64,000 nucleotides of DNA from Rhizophlyctis rosea (GCA_027596075.1 JADGJC010000065.1:98833-162832); one strand, 5' to 3'; numbered from the stretch's first letter, positions 20,976 through 34,381 are shown. Notes: a model not told the origin generated them from the sequence alone. A program made the numbers and translations.

Positions 20976-23900
20976 GTGAGGTTTTGTTTCGGGAGGGGGG
21001 AGGGAGGGGGGGGGGGGGGGGGGGGGGGGCGCGGCGGGGGGGTCGGCGGGGCGGGGCGCGCCCCGCCGGGGCGCCCGGCTCCACCCGCGGGCCGCACGGA
21101 GGGAAGGGATGGGTGTTTGGATGTATGATGATGATAGGACCTCTCGGTTGGGTTGTACCTACCTCTTCTTTTCTTCATGTAGTTTTCTTTTTTTGTTTTT
21201 TGCTTGTACGTAGTTCCGCTGTGGTCTTTAGTGAAGCTCTTCCTTCTTCAGTAATGCAGGTCAATACCCTGTACGTAGTACGACACCTCTAATTCTTGCG
21301 TTGTAAGATCAAATAGAAAAGCTGTTTTGTGATACATCATGCGCCATCGTGGTTGGATTCTGTTCTTTTTCGAGATATTTGTGTTTGTCCGCAGTTTCCA
21401 CCCATAGGGGTCAGAGGTAATGCGGATGGTTGGTGAGGAGCTTGGGGCCTGCATTTGATCGTGTGGTTGAGAACGAGAACAACGGCATCCTCCAAAGCGT
21501 CTTAATGAATTTTTTGATCACCTTATCACACTTGCAGCCAAGCCCGGTGAAAGTTAAGGATTGAGTTCCGACCGCGATTTGAAAAGCGGCGAAAACAAAC
21601 GATAGCAAACGACCACGAGCAGCAGCACGTCACTGAGCAAGATTCTGGACATGCCATCGCATCTCCATCGTTACGATGCAATGCTATGGTTTCCGCTCAG
21701 ACATTGGTCTAGCAGTTGATCAATCTACACAACATCTCTACAAACTTTCAGCCAATCAGCTGTCGGTGCAAATTTGGTCGGAACACGTTTTTGACCCCGC
21801 TCTCAGCAGCGCGGGTCATAGACATGCCTGAACACCCACATCCTTCCTTTTTGCTTAACCAGAAAGGAAGATAGGTACTGTCGTGCAAATGTCCTGCCTC
21901 ACCAACATGACAACTTGTTGCCATATGCACAATGAAAAGGGTTCCAATCGCTACAAATACTGACATTCGGAAAAATTTTGCTTTCCAACATCTCCATCCC
22001 TCTTTGATCGACAAGTCTCTTTGTCAGGATTTCTTTTTTCGAGGCTCTTGCAAAATCGTATGCACCCGAAAAAGAAACGGGCTTTTCAACCAACACACAA
22101 GTTGGATCATCATTTGAGACAGAAGAGTCTGTTTTTGATTACATCGTACGACGCGCCGGTATCTGTTTTCTTTTCAAGCATTGGTGCCGGTGTCCACGCA
22201 GCATCATTCTTAGGGCTAGGTATCATGAAGTGGCAAGAGCTCGGGCCGGTGTTCAGTTGTTCTGTGCGTAACTTGCCATCATCTCTCCCCTTCCGTGTGA
22301 TCCATTTTTGTTCATCGCATCCATAATTTGTGAGCAAAAAGGAATGCAGACAGTAGCTCGGAGGATTGGGCATGGACTCCACATGAAGACTGGCAGCACA
22401 GTCATGACAAAACATGGTATTTGGGAAACCCGCCTTTTTTTCGTGGGCAACATTTGCCCTCGGTTATCAAGCCCGAATTGTTGCAAGAGTTTTCCATCAG
22501 GAGCGCCTCCCGGCCAGTCCTTCCTCTAACTCAATGAACCTTCCAAATCCGCCTCATAGTTTGTTTCGAACTTCGAGACGCAGCACATTCGTCAAACATA
22601 CCCTGCCCAAATTATAAGTCCTTCCCTTTTTCCTTTCTTCAAATGGGAAGAAGTTGCACCGTTGCACCCCGCTTTCATCCATTTGCCCGCATGGACCGCT
22701 GTCCTACATATGCATGACTAACGAACACGGCAAGAGTCTCCACACGGAGTCTTCTCATATCTTCAAATCAGGCGACCAAGACATGCATAGATGGGAAGGT
22801 GATTGAGGCCACTTTTGAGAAAAACTTATTTTCCCGTGTGTGTCTTCCAATCGTGCCCTTCCCCAACATGAACTCAGTCCCACTGCAGGCTGGGACTGAA
22901 AGTAGCTGAACCTGGCCTTCAGGACTCAAGCTCCTTACACACACAACAGTAAAACAGGAAAGCAAAACAGCCGACTGTAAAGCTGGGAACAACATTCGAA
23001 CATCGCTTCCCCAAAATTTGGGCCTGAACCCCTCACAACTGCGGCCCTCCCTTTTACCTCCACAGCATCTCTGACCATTAAAGGTGCCATGTCACACATG
23101 ACACTCCTCGTCTGTATCCCCTATTATGTTGGTGGGCAAGCCAAGCGGAATGTTTGGCCGGAAGAATGATGTCCTCTCTCACCCGCTACAGATGGGTCAA
23201 AATACCCAGTTGCAAGATGCCACATCTCAACTACGTCGCGCATGGGGGGCACAATCCGAGATTGTGAGATGGTGAGAATTCTCCGAGAAGATGGGGTGGT
23301 GGGCGAAGAGGGATGTGGAAGGAGTTTTGGAGAGTAGGTGTAACCGAGGCAGTCGTCAATGAGTACCGCTGAACACCCTACAATGGCATGGCACAAACAG
23401 CCAAAAAACCATTCAGTCAAAGCATACTATGCAAACACCAGAGAAGGTAGTGGCTCTCCTCTCTTGCAAGCATTTCGCTCATTTGTAGCGGCCTTCGAAA
23501 CAACAAACCGCGTCGCTTGGTCTTATGCAAAGTATCAAATGGGGGGCATGATAAAAGGTTGATGAAATTGCCCAGACAATACCTGACTTCGAGTCGAGTA
23601 GCATAAGGCAATCATGACCAGTGGTCGGATCTATAGACAATTCGTCACGACTGATGTCTTCCACCTTTAAGCCACTGCACACGGAGCTCTACCACCATAT
23701 GACACCTGCCAGTGCAATGGCGACAAGAAAAACGAGGGGATGAATGCGGCATGAGTGCAGATTCATCCATTGATGATCTACCCAACAAAGTCAGTGATGG
23801 CATAAGCTATCTTCCACAATACTTCAGAGAAGTCCAAGCCATTATTTCTTCTTACTTCTCGGCTGCCGTTGGCCTCCAGAGTCTAGTGCATGTATGACGT

Positions 23901-25562
23901 TCCCGGTACATCCATCTTCCCTCAAGAAAAGCTTGATGTCAAAGAAGCCCAGTAAGCCCGCAAGCACGGCAAAGCGAATGGTTCGTAAGATGTTCCATAC
24001 TCAGCACTACAATTGGACCCATATACTGTTCTTTCTATCCTTTCGGTTGCATCGGCTTCATTTCACTGTGGGTTAGAACCAGTGTGTGGAGGACATGGAG
24101 AAAGCGCCAAGGTGCTCCGGGCCAGGGCGGTGCACTGATGGCAATGAAGACGTCTCACATCATCGCGGCACGTTACATTCCTTGAACTTATGTGCTTCTT
24201 CCTTTCGAGATCGTGCACTTGATAACCGGCCGTGAAGCGGGTGGAAGATTCGGCTGATGGGATTTGACAATTAATGGAGCTTTCATACATCTGATGGGTT
24301 TGAGGGTTGGCATATATATAGAGGAGAAACTTGCTCCAGGCCCGGAGAAACCAACGCGGAATCGCACAGAATGAAAAGCATCTTTATGGATGCCTTTAGT
24401 CCTTCTATTCCGAACAGTGCGTCTCACGCCGACAAAGGGCATGTAGTGTCTCTCAGCGGGATTTTTGTTTTTGTGCAGGAGTGACCGCTCCAGCTTATGC
24501 AGCAGGAGATTGGAGAAAAGGAATAAAGTTACATTCAATGGCGACCAGCACGGACACTCATTCAAATGCTGCCCGGACATACCAACGCCCCTTGCTGCCC
24601 TCCTCTTCATGCACTATCCATCTCCAAACCTCCCACTTTGTTACTGCTCGAACTTGGTAAACCGACGGGTATACACGGATTCCGTAATCGAGACATCCGG
24701 CCCCCAACCATCAAACAGGTGCGGACGACTGCCATCTGCCCGCAGAACTTCCTTTTTGCGCTGCCATATATTGCCCGCCCTCCACCACTTCAGAGCGATC
24801 CTTTTTTGAACATTGAAGCCATAGAGAAAAAAACATTCAAACCGCAAGACTGTGAGCTGTCGATATGCTCATACCAATGTGATCACTCACGTGCCCGCCA
24901 TACTTCGCTACCTCATCGGAACCGCAGCGGGCATGCATCGACCACGCGGATTGGGACCCCGCTGCAACTTGGGTCTGTGCTGGTATCTTCTGAACTGTAT
25001 GTACTCAGTTGCATGAACTCGGAGTCTCAACATCAACACTGCCCGCAAACCAGTCTGGCTCGCAACACCGTCTTGCCTTTATCCTCTCCCCAACACGATC
25101 CCCTCCTAATATCGACGTCATCTATGCGCCTTCCGAATAGGGATAATGAATGACAGAACTCACCCATTTCAAGACATCCATTGCCTATTTCGGATGTTTG
25201 GGTTTCCCAACCGACTGGACCTGGCACTCCCACGCCTCAATCTGGTCAGGTCATCCAGCCGCATCGGCTGATCACGGCAACAAACGATCGCTTGGATTCC
25301 TCCAATCCCTCAAGGAAACGGAAATCTTCCCCCACTTCCTCCCGCCTCCGAGCTGAGCAAAGCAATTTCTACCTAGGCATGGATATGCATCTCGCCAAGC
25401 AATTTCGTCGACCCCGGTCGCAGTCCGCCCTTTTCGACAATACTTGTGTATCGAGGGACAATTGCATATATATTGCAGTGCGAATGCTCGGATCATATAA
25501 CGGGGCAGACTTTCAAAAAAACACACCGAGCCTACTCCTACAATTCAGAGCACAGACGAAAT
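20976..25562. other. Gene-poor stretch with poly-G junk at 21000-21095
   Basis: A G homopolymer (about 21005-21029) followed by a GC-only run occupies 21000-21095 and looks like an assembly artefact without a marked gap. From there to 25562 the base composition is mixed, and open frames on both strands are short and resemble no family. I recognise no RNA gene or transposon. Confidence 0.4.
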
Positions 25563-25945
25563 ATGATGTCGCGGGGCTGGACGATTGTGCTTTTGGCATT
25601 GCCAAGTGAGCATCATCAAATCGCCCGCCAAGTGTTCCGTACTCATTCTCCGAAGCAGGCTTAGTGCAAGATTGGATCGACACCGTATCTACCGACGGTT
25701 CTGTAAATTGCACTGCTAATCCTCGAGACAGCTACGCCAACTGTCAAGCATATTGCGTCAGTGTCGGGGCGAAGGCTTCTGATGCTATAGTATATGGATG
25801 CGCAGTAGCGCTGCCTCAATCTGCCAAGAATCGTGGAAGCGGAGACGATCACTCCGTCTGCGAGTACTCCATCACTCTAAATTCCAGTGGAGATTGCAGC
25901 AACGGCACCTGGTTTACACAATGGGCTTCGCATTGTCAGAGTTAG
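25563..25945 (+). CDS. Small cysteine-rich secreted protein A
   Basis: Two exons, 25563-25605 and 25665-25945, join in phase 1 to give 107 residues. Exon 1 (43 nt) encodes a signal peptide core (MMSRGWTIVLLALP). The mature part has cysteines spaced C-x10-C-x3-C-x14-C-x19-C and ends with CSNGTW before the last Cys. The same spacing, the NxTAN/SAN start and the CSNGTW motif recur in the gene at 29720-30223, whose first exon is also 43 nt and also ends in phase 1. The function is unknown; extracellular location is inferred from the signal peptide. Exons at 26082-26432 may belong to this gene or to a neighbour. Confidence 0.65.
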
Positions 25946-26081
25946 AGCCGCATTGTGGGAGAGTGACGTTGCGGGAATACAACATCTCCTACAATATGGT
26001 GATTTGAGGAATCTGAGTCTTTATCTCTTTGAATCCACCTTACAAAATCGCTGATTTGCACCCTTTCCCTCCTGTTAACAG

Positions 26082-26432
26082 AGTGAATGCACATCCCCAA
26101 ATGCATGGTTTCCGAATGGTAAGTATCATGCCCATTACTCATACCTATCATCCCTACTCATTTTTTTCCCCACAGATGCGACCTGTCGAAAGTACTACCG
26201 CCAATGGCCAGCGCAGTGCAAAAGGCAGCCAAAATCCTTCATATGCTTCTTGCCCAACCTTTGGAGCGGCATGTCCTGTTTCGAATGTCCGGGTTTCCAA
26301 ATCATAGCCCCTACCCGTCTCTCAGTCAGGGCAACCGCACCTTCATCAGCCGGGTGGCCGTTGGCGACTTTGACTACGGTACAACTCACGGTTTTTGTAT
26401 CTTTGGTGGCGGCAACCTTGTATGGGTGCTAG
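26082..26432 (+). CDS. Possible C-terminal exons of a Cys-rich, GPI-anchored protein
   Basis: Two exons, 26082-26118 and 26176-26432, join across a GTAAGT...CCCCACAG intron. The translation begins ECTSPNAWFPND, continues with DATCRKYYRQWPAQCKRQP and several Cys, and ends in a hydrophobic tail preceded by SSAG and terminating AATLYGC, as in GPI-anchor signals. I cannot connect it in frame to the upstream Cys-rich exon at 25665-25945, so its N-terminus is unknown. It may be the true 3' part of that gene or a separate one. Confidence 0.35.
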   Translation, partial: SECTSPNAWFPNGKYHAHYSYLSSLLIFFPTDATCRKYYRQWPAQCKRQPKSFICFLPNLWSGMSCFECPGFQIIAPTRLSVRATAPSSAGWPLATLTTVQLTVFVSLVAATLYGC

Positions 26433-27283
26433 GCAGTGGGCTTCAACCCCTTCCGTTCATTTGTGATACGCTTTTGTAAGCTTCATCTTTTGTGTCCGTT
26501 GTTTCTTTTTCACTATTATTTAGATGTGCCCTTTGTGATAGCTATTGTCGAATAAACAAATCTTTTCTATCGTGTTTTGTCGCGCTTGTTGCGATCTCAT
26601 CCATCCATAGACATAGTTGGTTGTGCTCATCATGAGAGCTTATAATGTTGAATGACCAACCACGCCATACTGGCGACTCCTCAATGCCAATAACATTGCT
26701 CCAACTGTCCCATGCTGACGCTGAGTTTAGCATCATAGTTTATCTTCCCGCTGATCTGGGGACTTGAGAAGTTTGAAAGCATGCAGCGCCAAAGTCCCCG
26801 GATACTCGACTTTTCGGCATCGTCCTCAACCATTATTTTGCCCGTCGTTCTGTGGTATACTCGGAAGGTACACCATTCAAATTTGATTTGAAGTCAGCGC
26901 ACTTCTCCTATACTCACTGAAGTACAGTTCATCGTGAATGAGGAATCCACTTATTCACAACTTCACGAGCAATGCAAGCAGCAGCCCTCCAAGTCCCAGC
27001 TCATGGTGGCACAGAGAGAATTTTCAAGCCACAAGCCACGTTCATTTGATTGTATCACGATAGATATCTATACAGTTTGTAACACTTGGCGCTTGTGTTT
27101 TTGTGTGCCCCACCATGCAAACTTCGCCCAGATGGAGCTGTAAACCCCCAGATGGGTGCTGCAGAATGTTCTTCCTTCTCGAAGAAAATCATTCAGAACA
27201 CTTCCATTCCGCCTCTGTAAAAATAACTCCCAGAACGGACTGAACGGGTTTGCTCCCATCCGCACACCATCCATGACTTGAAA
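26433..27283. other. Intergenic, no gene recognised
   Basis: This is the upstream flank of the membrane-protein gene starting at 27284. I see no supported coding frame. Confidence 0.35.
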
Positions 27284-28481
27284 ATGAGATTGAGTTCCAT
27301 CTATGCGCATGTCCAGTCCGCCATTCTCTCAACACTGCTCATGACAACCAACGCCTCGAGTCCCCTTAACCTTCCCAACAATGTCGTCGTCACGCCCCAA
27401 ACACCAACGTCTTTCAGTTACCCCTGTATGTCAGACATCCTTGTCGACGACTTTTCTACAGAACGAAAATGGGCGACCGGCATTCCTGTAGGCTCAACCA
27501 TGTACACGCTGAATGCCCTGGGCGGAGATTGGAATGTCTACGGTGGCTCCTACAAAATCGACACGAGCTCAAAGACATTGGCTTTGACACCACCCACTGG
27601 GAACGGAGCTATTTCAAACTGGTTTTTCACGGACTTTGTAAGTGAGCAATCCAGTCATCAGATAGCAAGCGGTTACATGCTTATCCATAACCCCATCAGT
27701 CCAATTGGCAACTTTCTGGGAGTGGCGGAAACATGTGCGCCGACCTCACACCCTTCGAAGCATTAGAATTCGAAGCCCTCGCCCCGGCAGGGTTCCAATT
27801 CAGCATCTTCTTCACTGCACGACAGGACGGGAACTGCTCTGCTGACGGACAACGTACGTGATCCTCAATAGCACATGTTCCGACCCATATACTAACCCAC
27901 AACATCATCCAGTGTCATCCTCACATCCATTCACAAAATACTACACCGTGCCCGGATTTAAGCAAATCGTGCGCATCCCTTTCCAAGACTTCAGCATATC
28001 AACCAACGGAACATACTTCAATTTCGGATGGATCAAAACCCTATTCTTCCAAAACATCTATGGGGCACACGAGAACGACTCCCTAGTTATATCGAATGTA
28101 TGGCTAAGAGGCAGACAGTCTTGCAGCACCTCGTTTCCCACACCATCGGACTCGCCCCATTATGAGGACTCAACAAACACTATGCGGCACAACGTAGTTG
28201 TTGGTGGAATAATAGCATTAATCTTGGTTTGCGTCATTCTTGCAGGGTCTTGGTTCTATTACAAGAACAAACGAGGGAAGGCAAAAGCTAAGGGCGGGAG
28301 CCATGAAATGCAGGCAGCAACTAGAAATACTGGTAGCGCGGGGAAGATTCCTAGAGCGAGTGTTGCTGTTGGGGAGGTCAGCCCATTGCCGTGGGCCTCG
28401 GCTGGCGTTGAACAGCCCAATAGACCGGATGTTGCGCCGCCGCCGCCGGTTTTGAAAGAGCATGCTGGAGCTGGGAAGTGA
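27284..28481 (+). CDS. Type I membrane protein with CIA30/galactose-binding-like ectodomain
   Basis: Exons 27284-27637, 27700-27853 and 27913-28481 join with matching phases to 358 residues. The start is the ATG at 27284, followed by a signal peptide ending near TTNASS. The ectodomain begins with ILVDDFST and LNALGGDWN and has strands typical of a beta-sandwich of the CIA30 / galactose-binding type (assignment by resemblance only). Several N-glycosylation sequons are present (NCS, NGT, NDS). A single membrane span lies at about residues 264-285 (VVVGGIIALILVCVILAGSW), followed by a basic stop-transfer segment and a Pro-rich cytosolic tail. It lies between the two paralogous small secreted proteins, so the locus may be a cell-surface cluster. 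Confidence 0.75.
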
Positions 28482-29719
28482 ACTCCAGAGCATTTAGAAT
28501 AGAACTTATAGATAAACCTCACACCCTATGTGGACTATAATGGGAGTCAGATCCGAAGCCTGTGGTTTTCCGGAATAGAAGGAATGGAATCAGCTCGTCA
28601 AGTGGACCGCCCACCACCTGTCCTATGTAATGACAAACATTCCCCAATTTACCAAATAGCAAAGGCTAATTGGCTAACCCACGCACTGTGGGAACACATG
28701 GGATTGGATTCCTTCTTTTATTGCTCACTATTTGCTCCACAGGGCATGGCTTCAGTGGATCCGCCAAACGGCCACCTCCGGACTATCATGAGGGGGGGTG
28801 TCGCAAATTGCACATGGAACAGGCAGCGAAGTCAACTTCCGCCTTGATGGAATGGTGTCATTCACAGTCGAGCCGGTCTTTCAGTCCGTCTTTGTGTTCC
28901 GCTTTGTTGCCCTATGTGCTAGCTTTTCTAGCCATTTAGAACATCTCCTACACAAATTGCAACACTTGTGGCCCAAAAAGGAGAATGGAAGAGGAGAAGC
29001 AGTGGATGAATCATTCTGAGCCTGGTCCTACTCAAAATGCTCCTTCCGCGACAGCTACCTCAAACCTCAGTGCTTCAACAGACCAGTGGAAGTGAAGCAT
29101 CACCTCATACCAATTTTGGGGTTTCCAAACGCCCGTATGGGCTTACTTAAGTCTGAAAAATCGATCACAAGATGTCCATAGATCCACCTACTCCATATCG
29201 TCTTGGGATGATGTTGCAACCCCTCCCAAGGGCAAGCACTAGCTTGTTCGAAGACGAGATTGCTGCGAAATGGATTGGAAAGCGATGCACCTGTTGCGAC
29301 TGGGAGACAGGAATCAGGTAGCGTGGCTATGTTTTACATTGCCAATGGGACAAGTGAGTTACTTCCGCCCAGCACGTCCTGCACTGCCCACAAAAAATAA
29401 AGCAGAGAAGTCCGCAAAGTCCGCAAGCAGCCCGGATTTCTGAGGTGTTGAACGTTTTGGTGAATGCGGACCACCGTCAAGGTGCCTGGGCAGCAGGCAC
29501 ATCAGATGATCGGGTGCGTTCACTTGCCAGGATTCTTTTTTGTCAAAGCGCCTGATCGCTACTTCTTGTCATTGGTTGCCCGGCGCGGGCCAAAAAGGAA
29601 AAGAAGAAAGCATACCTTTATGATTCAAGACTACCGATGGTGTGTCAGGTTCCTCAATGAACGAGGAGAGTACAATAACATCTTGTTTGGAGCTTATTGG
29701 TAACATCACCGATACGTAA
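28482..29719. other. Intergenic; one weak coding hint
   Basis: At 28670-28939 (+) an open frame has a hydrophobic leader-like stretch and ends in a hydrophobic tail (LLPYVLAFLAI), which resembles a GPI-anchored protein, but it lacks an ATG start and a family match. I see nothing else. Confidence 0.3.
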
Positions 29720-30223
29720 TCAAGATATTCTATCCGTTCCGCGATAACCAACTTGACTTGATCGAAGCTCAACTATTTGTATATCTGTCCAGATCTTCTC
29801 TTCTTCAGCGGGACACTCTATTGTCAACATTGACGGGTCCAGCGGTTTTTCACTGGTTCCTTTCTGCGAAATGCACTGTGTTTGCCAAGTGCCGTTGCTA
29901 CAAGCTCCAATGGGCGTCGGTGGAGACGGAGTATCGCAGATACACATCCGATATACACTTCCTTGATTCTGAGGAGTCTGAGGCATGTTCACTGTGCATC
30001 CATATGACGTGGCAAAGGCCCCAGGCCCACGGCTCTGACAGGACGCTTGACAGGCGCCGAAAGCTTCTGCGCCGTTCGCGCTGCAATTGGCCGCAGCCAT
30101 GGTGGAAACGCTACCTTGCGCCAAGCCTACTTCCTAGCATGAGTATCGAATATACTCAACCTCAACTCCATTGCACACACTTTTTGATGCTAAAAGCGCA
30201 AGCGGCAATGCCCAGGATATCAT
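29720..30223 (-). CDS. Small cysteine-rich secreted protein B
   Basis: Exon 1 is 30223-30181 (43 nt, signal peptide MISWALPLALLASKS) and exon 2 is 30126-29720, joined in phase 1 across a 54-nt intron, giving 149 residues. The cysteine spacing C-x10-C-x3-C-x13-C-x17-C and the CSNGTW motif match protein A (25563-25945), as do the length and phase of exon 1, so the two are paralogs. B has a longer C-terminal tail after the domain, without a clear GPI signal. The two genes are in opposite orientation and flank the membrane-protein gene. The function is unknown; secretion is inferred. Confidence 0.65.
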
Positions 30224-33200
30224 GTTTCGTCTGGTTGGATGATTAAAGTTGCAGTTGGAGCAAGTTTGATATGTGTTCTCGGCGAAGCTCTGCCTTTTTA
30301 TCAACCTCAATTGAATATAGTTGCAAAATACCCACGCAATGCGCCGCCACTTTGCCAGCTGATTCGATCGGGGTCAGTTACCGAAAAACGGTCTATAATG
30401 CGATATCAAACACGAGGGGTAGCGGCGTAGCTCAAGCCCTGCACTGCTCAAGTGCAACCCAAAATAGATTGAATTTGAGGCACGGAACTTATCTTTTGCG
30501 CCAGTAGTGACACGCTGGTGATGTCGGGCTATATAGTGTTTTACGGTAGGATGGACGCAAGGGTCTGAACAATGGCGCGGGGGTCGGGATTGCCGGGCTG
30601 GGGCCGAGGAGGAGACCTCCTCCTGTAAACATCAATCATTTTATGACATGCAAACTTCGCATGGGCACGAAAGATTACAAACAGTCCGTTCCTTACAATG
30701 ACTTTTGACGTGGCTCAATCGGTCCACACACACGCAATCTTCAACATCCATCTATACCCAAGTTCATTGATCCCCTGCAACAAACTCCGCAGAGCGAAAA
30801 TCCTCCTCGGGTGCAAATATGATGGCTCGACCTTTGCGGATGCGCGGCTATCCAAATTTTTCGATTTTGATTTCCATCCATGGCGGTTTCAAGACGTACA
30901 GATCGTGCAAGCATTCGTTGGGAACAACGAAATACAACCAAATGACTCATCATCGAATGCATCATCTACAGGCACACCAACAATAACCTTGCTCCTACTT
31001 CCTGCATCATCCCATTTCTCAAGTGCAGCAACACGGCATTGCAATGAGGATGAGAACGTGCACAGCACCGCCCCGCCAAAAAGAACGTATTTACCTTCGT
31101 GTCCAAAATACGCGAGGTCACATCCGTTCAAGAACTGCAAATGCTCATCCCCGGAGCAAATCATAAATATAGATGTTGGAAGCCACACTGAGTGTCTTCT
31201 CACAATGTCATCGCCCTGGCCGGACTTCAACAAAACACAACAAAACAAAACCTTCTGATAATAGCATGTTTTGGGACGGGTGGCAGCCTTGCTCCAAATG
31301 AACATCTCAGATATCGCATCAAAGACATTTCATTCCAGGACATGCCGCAAAAAAGGGCATTCCTGCAAGAGAATACTCTGTCCATGGAGTACCTTTAATT
31401 TTTCCATTCTCCCCCTTCCGAATTTATAGCACGGAACCGTCCGCCCTAAAATCAGCTGACGTTTTGAGAGGAACCCTAGTGATCCACGCATAAAGGCAGC
31501 GTGGCAACACGGTCACGTCGAAACATCAAATGTCAGCACAACCACGGATAAGGATAACGTATGTGTCCGATTGGAAACCAAAATGGATGCACATGGGCAG
31601 AAGCCGCATGCTCAACGGTTCAAAACTACCGAAGGATCCTTCACACGGTGCCACCCACATCCCTTTTCGTCTTGGAAACGTCGCAGTGTACCGTTTTGCT
31701 CCTAGATAACTGGGATGGTCCAATATCCCTCGCAAGCAATGGAGAAAACCAAGTGTCATTCTTTATGACTACGCACAAATCGGCAAATGACCGCGTCTCC
31801 TCTTCCAGCATCTCTTCCTTTTGTTCCCACAATAGTCACAATGCTAATCGCACGCATCCATTCCATACCTACTGATCGAACGACTTCGCACAGGAAAATC
31901 CTGCTGCTTTCCCCGGTCAATCCTGCGGCAATGTGCCCGGGTTCCTTCTTTGTGAATAACACGAGCGAGATATGTTTTGGCCGCCCATATTGACAAAAGG
32001 AAGCAACAGTATGAATAACATTATCAGCCGAAAACAAGTGAAGCAAGCGCATTCGACGCACCATGCTTGCTCTTCATTCGTTTTGCAATATTCGAAGACA
32101 ATCTTCTCGCAAAAATTCATCTCGGGCGGGTTTGCAAAAACAGAAAGTTACCGCCTCCCAGTGAATATCTCTCTCAAGGGAACTGACCCCATACGTGCCA
32201 ACCAGTGTGTAATCAAGAATGTGTCTGTACTCACCATGTATTCCACCGAAAGATGGGAGGTGCACGAGGTTGGAGGAGCCGGAAAAACAATGGTTTAATT
32301 GGATAACTTACCAACAAGCTTGTATCCGGACGTCGAACCCAGCTCTCGGCAGTTTAGTGATTGCGATGAACGTTTGTCAGGTTGGTAATTTGTTATCTGA
32401 GCCTATGGCGTAAATAGAACTTGCTATCCGCTGGAAGAAATTGGATCAGTCCAATTAGGCCACTGGATGGCAAGAAGCTCAACACTCATCGCCATATTTC
32501 TAATGCATCTATGTGCCCGATCGCCTATCTTGTCCTTATATATAAAGCGGGTGAAGATAAAGCTAAACTTCAAAGTCTCGCAAAATATACCGTGCCTGAA
32601 CCCATAGAGAACATGCAGCAGGTATGGAGTCCATGGTTCACAATTGTGGAAGTGAACCTATAAGGCACTCATGATGTTGGCGCTGTTCGATTTACAGTTC
32701 GGAACTCTGATCAGGGAGAACACTGTGAGCATGTACGTTGACTCTCAGCTATTGGAAGGTGTCCTGGGTGCAGGAGACTCATACAATAGATCTAAATGGA
32801 CTGGTGTGCCCTTACTGAACTCGCATGTCCGCTCACTACCTTTCTGACGTTTTGAGCCCTAGGGTCTAAGCGCATAGTGACTAGGGTAGAGGCAAGAAGG
32901 TCTAGTGAAGTGGAAGTTACTTTAATCGAAAGGATAAAGCTCAGATAACCACTTAAGCAGGGAGAAAGCGTTGCTTTGGTTTGGAATAGCTTGATGTGTG
33001 ATTTGTCTGCACGTTTTCCGGTTTGGACGTTGCTTACTCTACTAGACGCGGAGAGGGGATGATGTCTTTCAGTCTATCAACAGCAACTCGTTTCAAGTAT
33101 AACAGCCACGTAGGTGCGTTCAACAATCTCCAGTCTTTTGGGATTAGTTCCCTCATGGTGATCTCATGTGTCCGATGCTCACTTTTTGGCAGGTTCCAAC

Positions 33201-34381
33201 ATGACCAATTTATTAAATAAGGGAGGGAATGACTCACTGCTTTGTTGCGTAACAAGCTGTGAAAAACATATGCGCCTTTGAATGTGCAAATTTAGTCTTT
33301 GAACTCTTTGATTTTCCTTTCGATAGGTCCACCTAGACTAGTGGAGAAGTGTGAGGCAAAAGGCGCTGTCTCTGGCTTGCGTAATTAGTATGTCAGCACT
33401 ATTACGTCAGCACCATTACGCCACCCTGCTCCTGCGACCACAACCTTGTATGGCCCGATGATGCAAGAGTCGCGTGACTGCCACCTAGATGCTAAGCCAC
33501 ACCGCTGCACGCATGTCCAATACCAATGTCCTCCAATGAACACAAATCTGGTCATCAGCCGGGGTGAATCATACTGTTACTCTGTACAGAAGGGCGTGTG
33601 AACCAGCCCCACAAAGCCCCCGGCCGCAATCAGAGAAAACACACTCCCCTCCTTCAATTCACACACACGCACCCTTGTCAAGACCGTGGGAAAGAAATAA
33701 GGTTATTACGTCGAGGAGGCACACTGCTATTAGGTATCACTTTCACATACAAATCTAACCACGTCAATCGCCACAACCGGGGTCACAAATACTAGCATAG
33801 TTATCCGAGTAGTTATAGCTTATAGAGGAAGTCGTAGGAGTGGGTAAAGTCGGTAGGTTGAAGGGAGGGAAGCGCGTATTGAACTCATCCGGGATTTTCT
33901 CACGCTATTGTTTTCTCATTCCCACCAGTACACCCGCGCCCACATTCTTCTCACGCTCCATTTCATACGGAGAAGCACCTAAGGTGAGAAGCGGTTAAGT
34001 GAAGCGCAAGTTGACAGTGAGGAAAACGAGTCCGTTCGTCGACGCAAACGCGGATGATCGTGGATCATCTTATACACGCGAATGACGATATTGGCGACAA
34101 CGAGAGAAAGGGAGTGGATAAGCATAGCATAGCATAAAGGAATACATGAAACAGTCTCGCGCTATACGCTGGATGGGCCAATCCTAGACATAGCTTACTG
34201 CGAACCGGGCCGTTCCCTTTTGTTGACGCGTTTGCCCACCCATCATTTCCTTGACTATTTTTGTCATTTTGGTTCCAACATCATGATCGTCTTGCTGACC
34301 CGCTTTAATTGCACAGTTTCGTCCATAACCTTCTCCTCATACCCACTCGTTTCCCGATTCCAACTTTGACATATCATTAAT
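30224..34381. other. Gene-poor stretch
   Basis: I recognise no family over these 4.1 kb. An open frame at 30698-31258 (+) is long enough to note but has no signature. A short inverted repeat (AGGAGG-AGA-CCTCCT) lies near 30610. Upstream of the phosphatase gene, a short AGCAT repeat occurs near 34120-34135. Confidence 0.35.

Noticed and set aside
20648..21178. Pro-rich minus-strand frame including the GC-only run
   Set aside because: It is antisense to the F-box gene and partly translated from poly-G junk.
30698..31258. 186-codon + strand frame with Ser/Thr-rich part
   Set aside because: No signal peptide, domain or splice support was visible, and the minus strand is also partly open. It is left as unassigned sequence.
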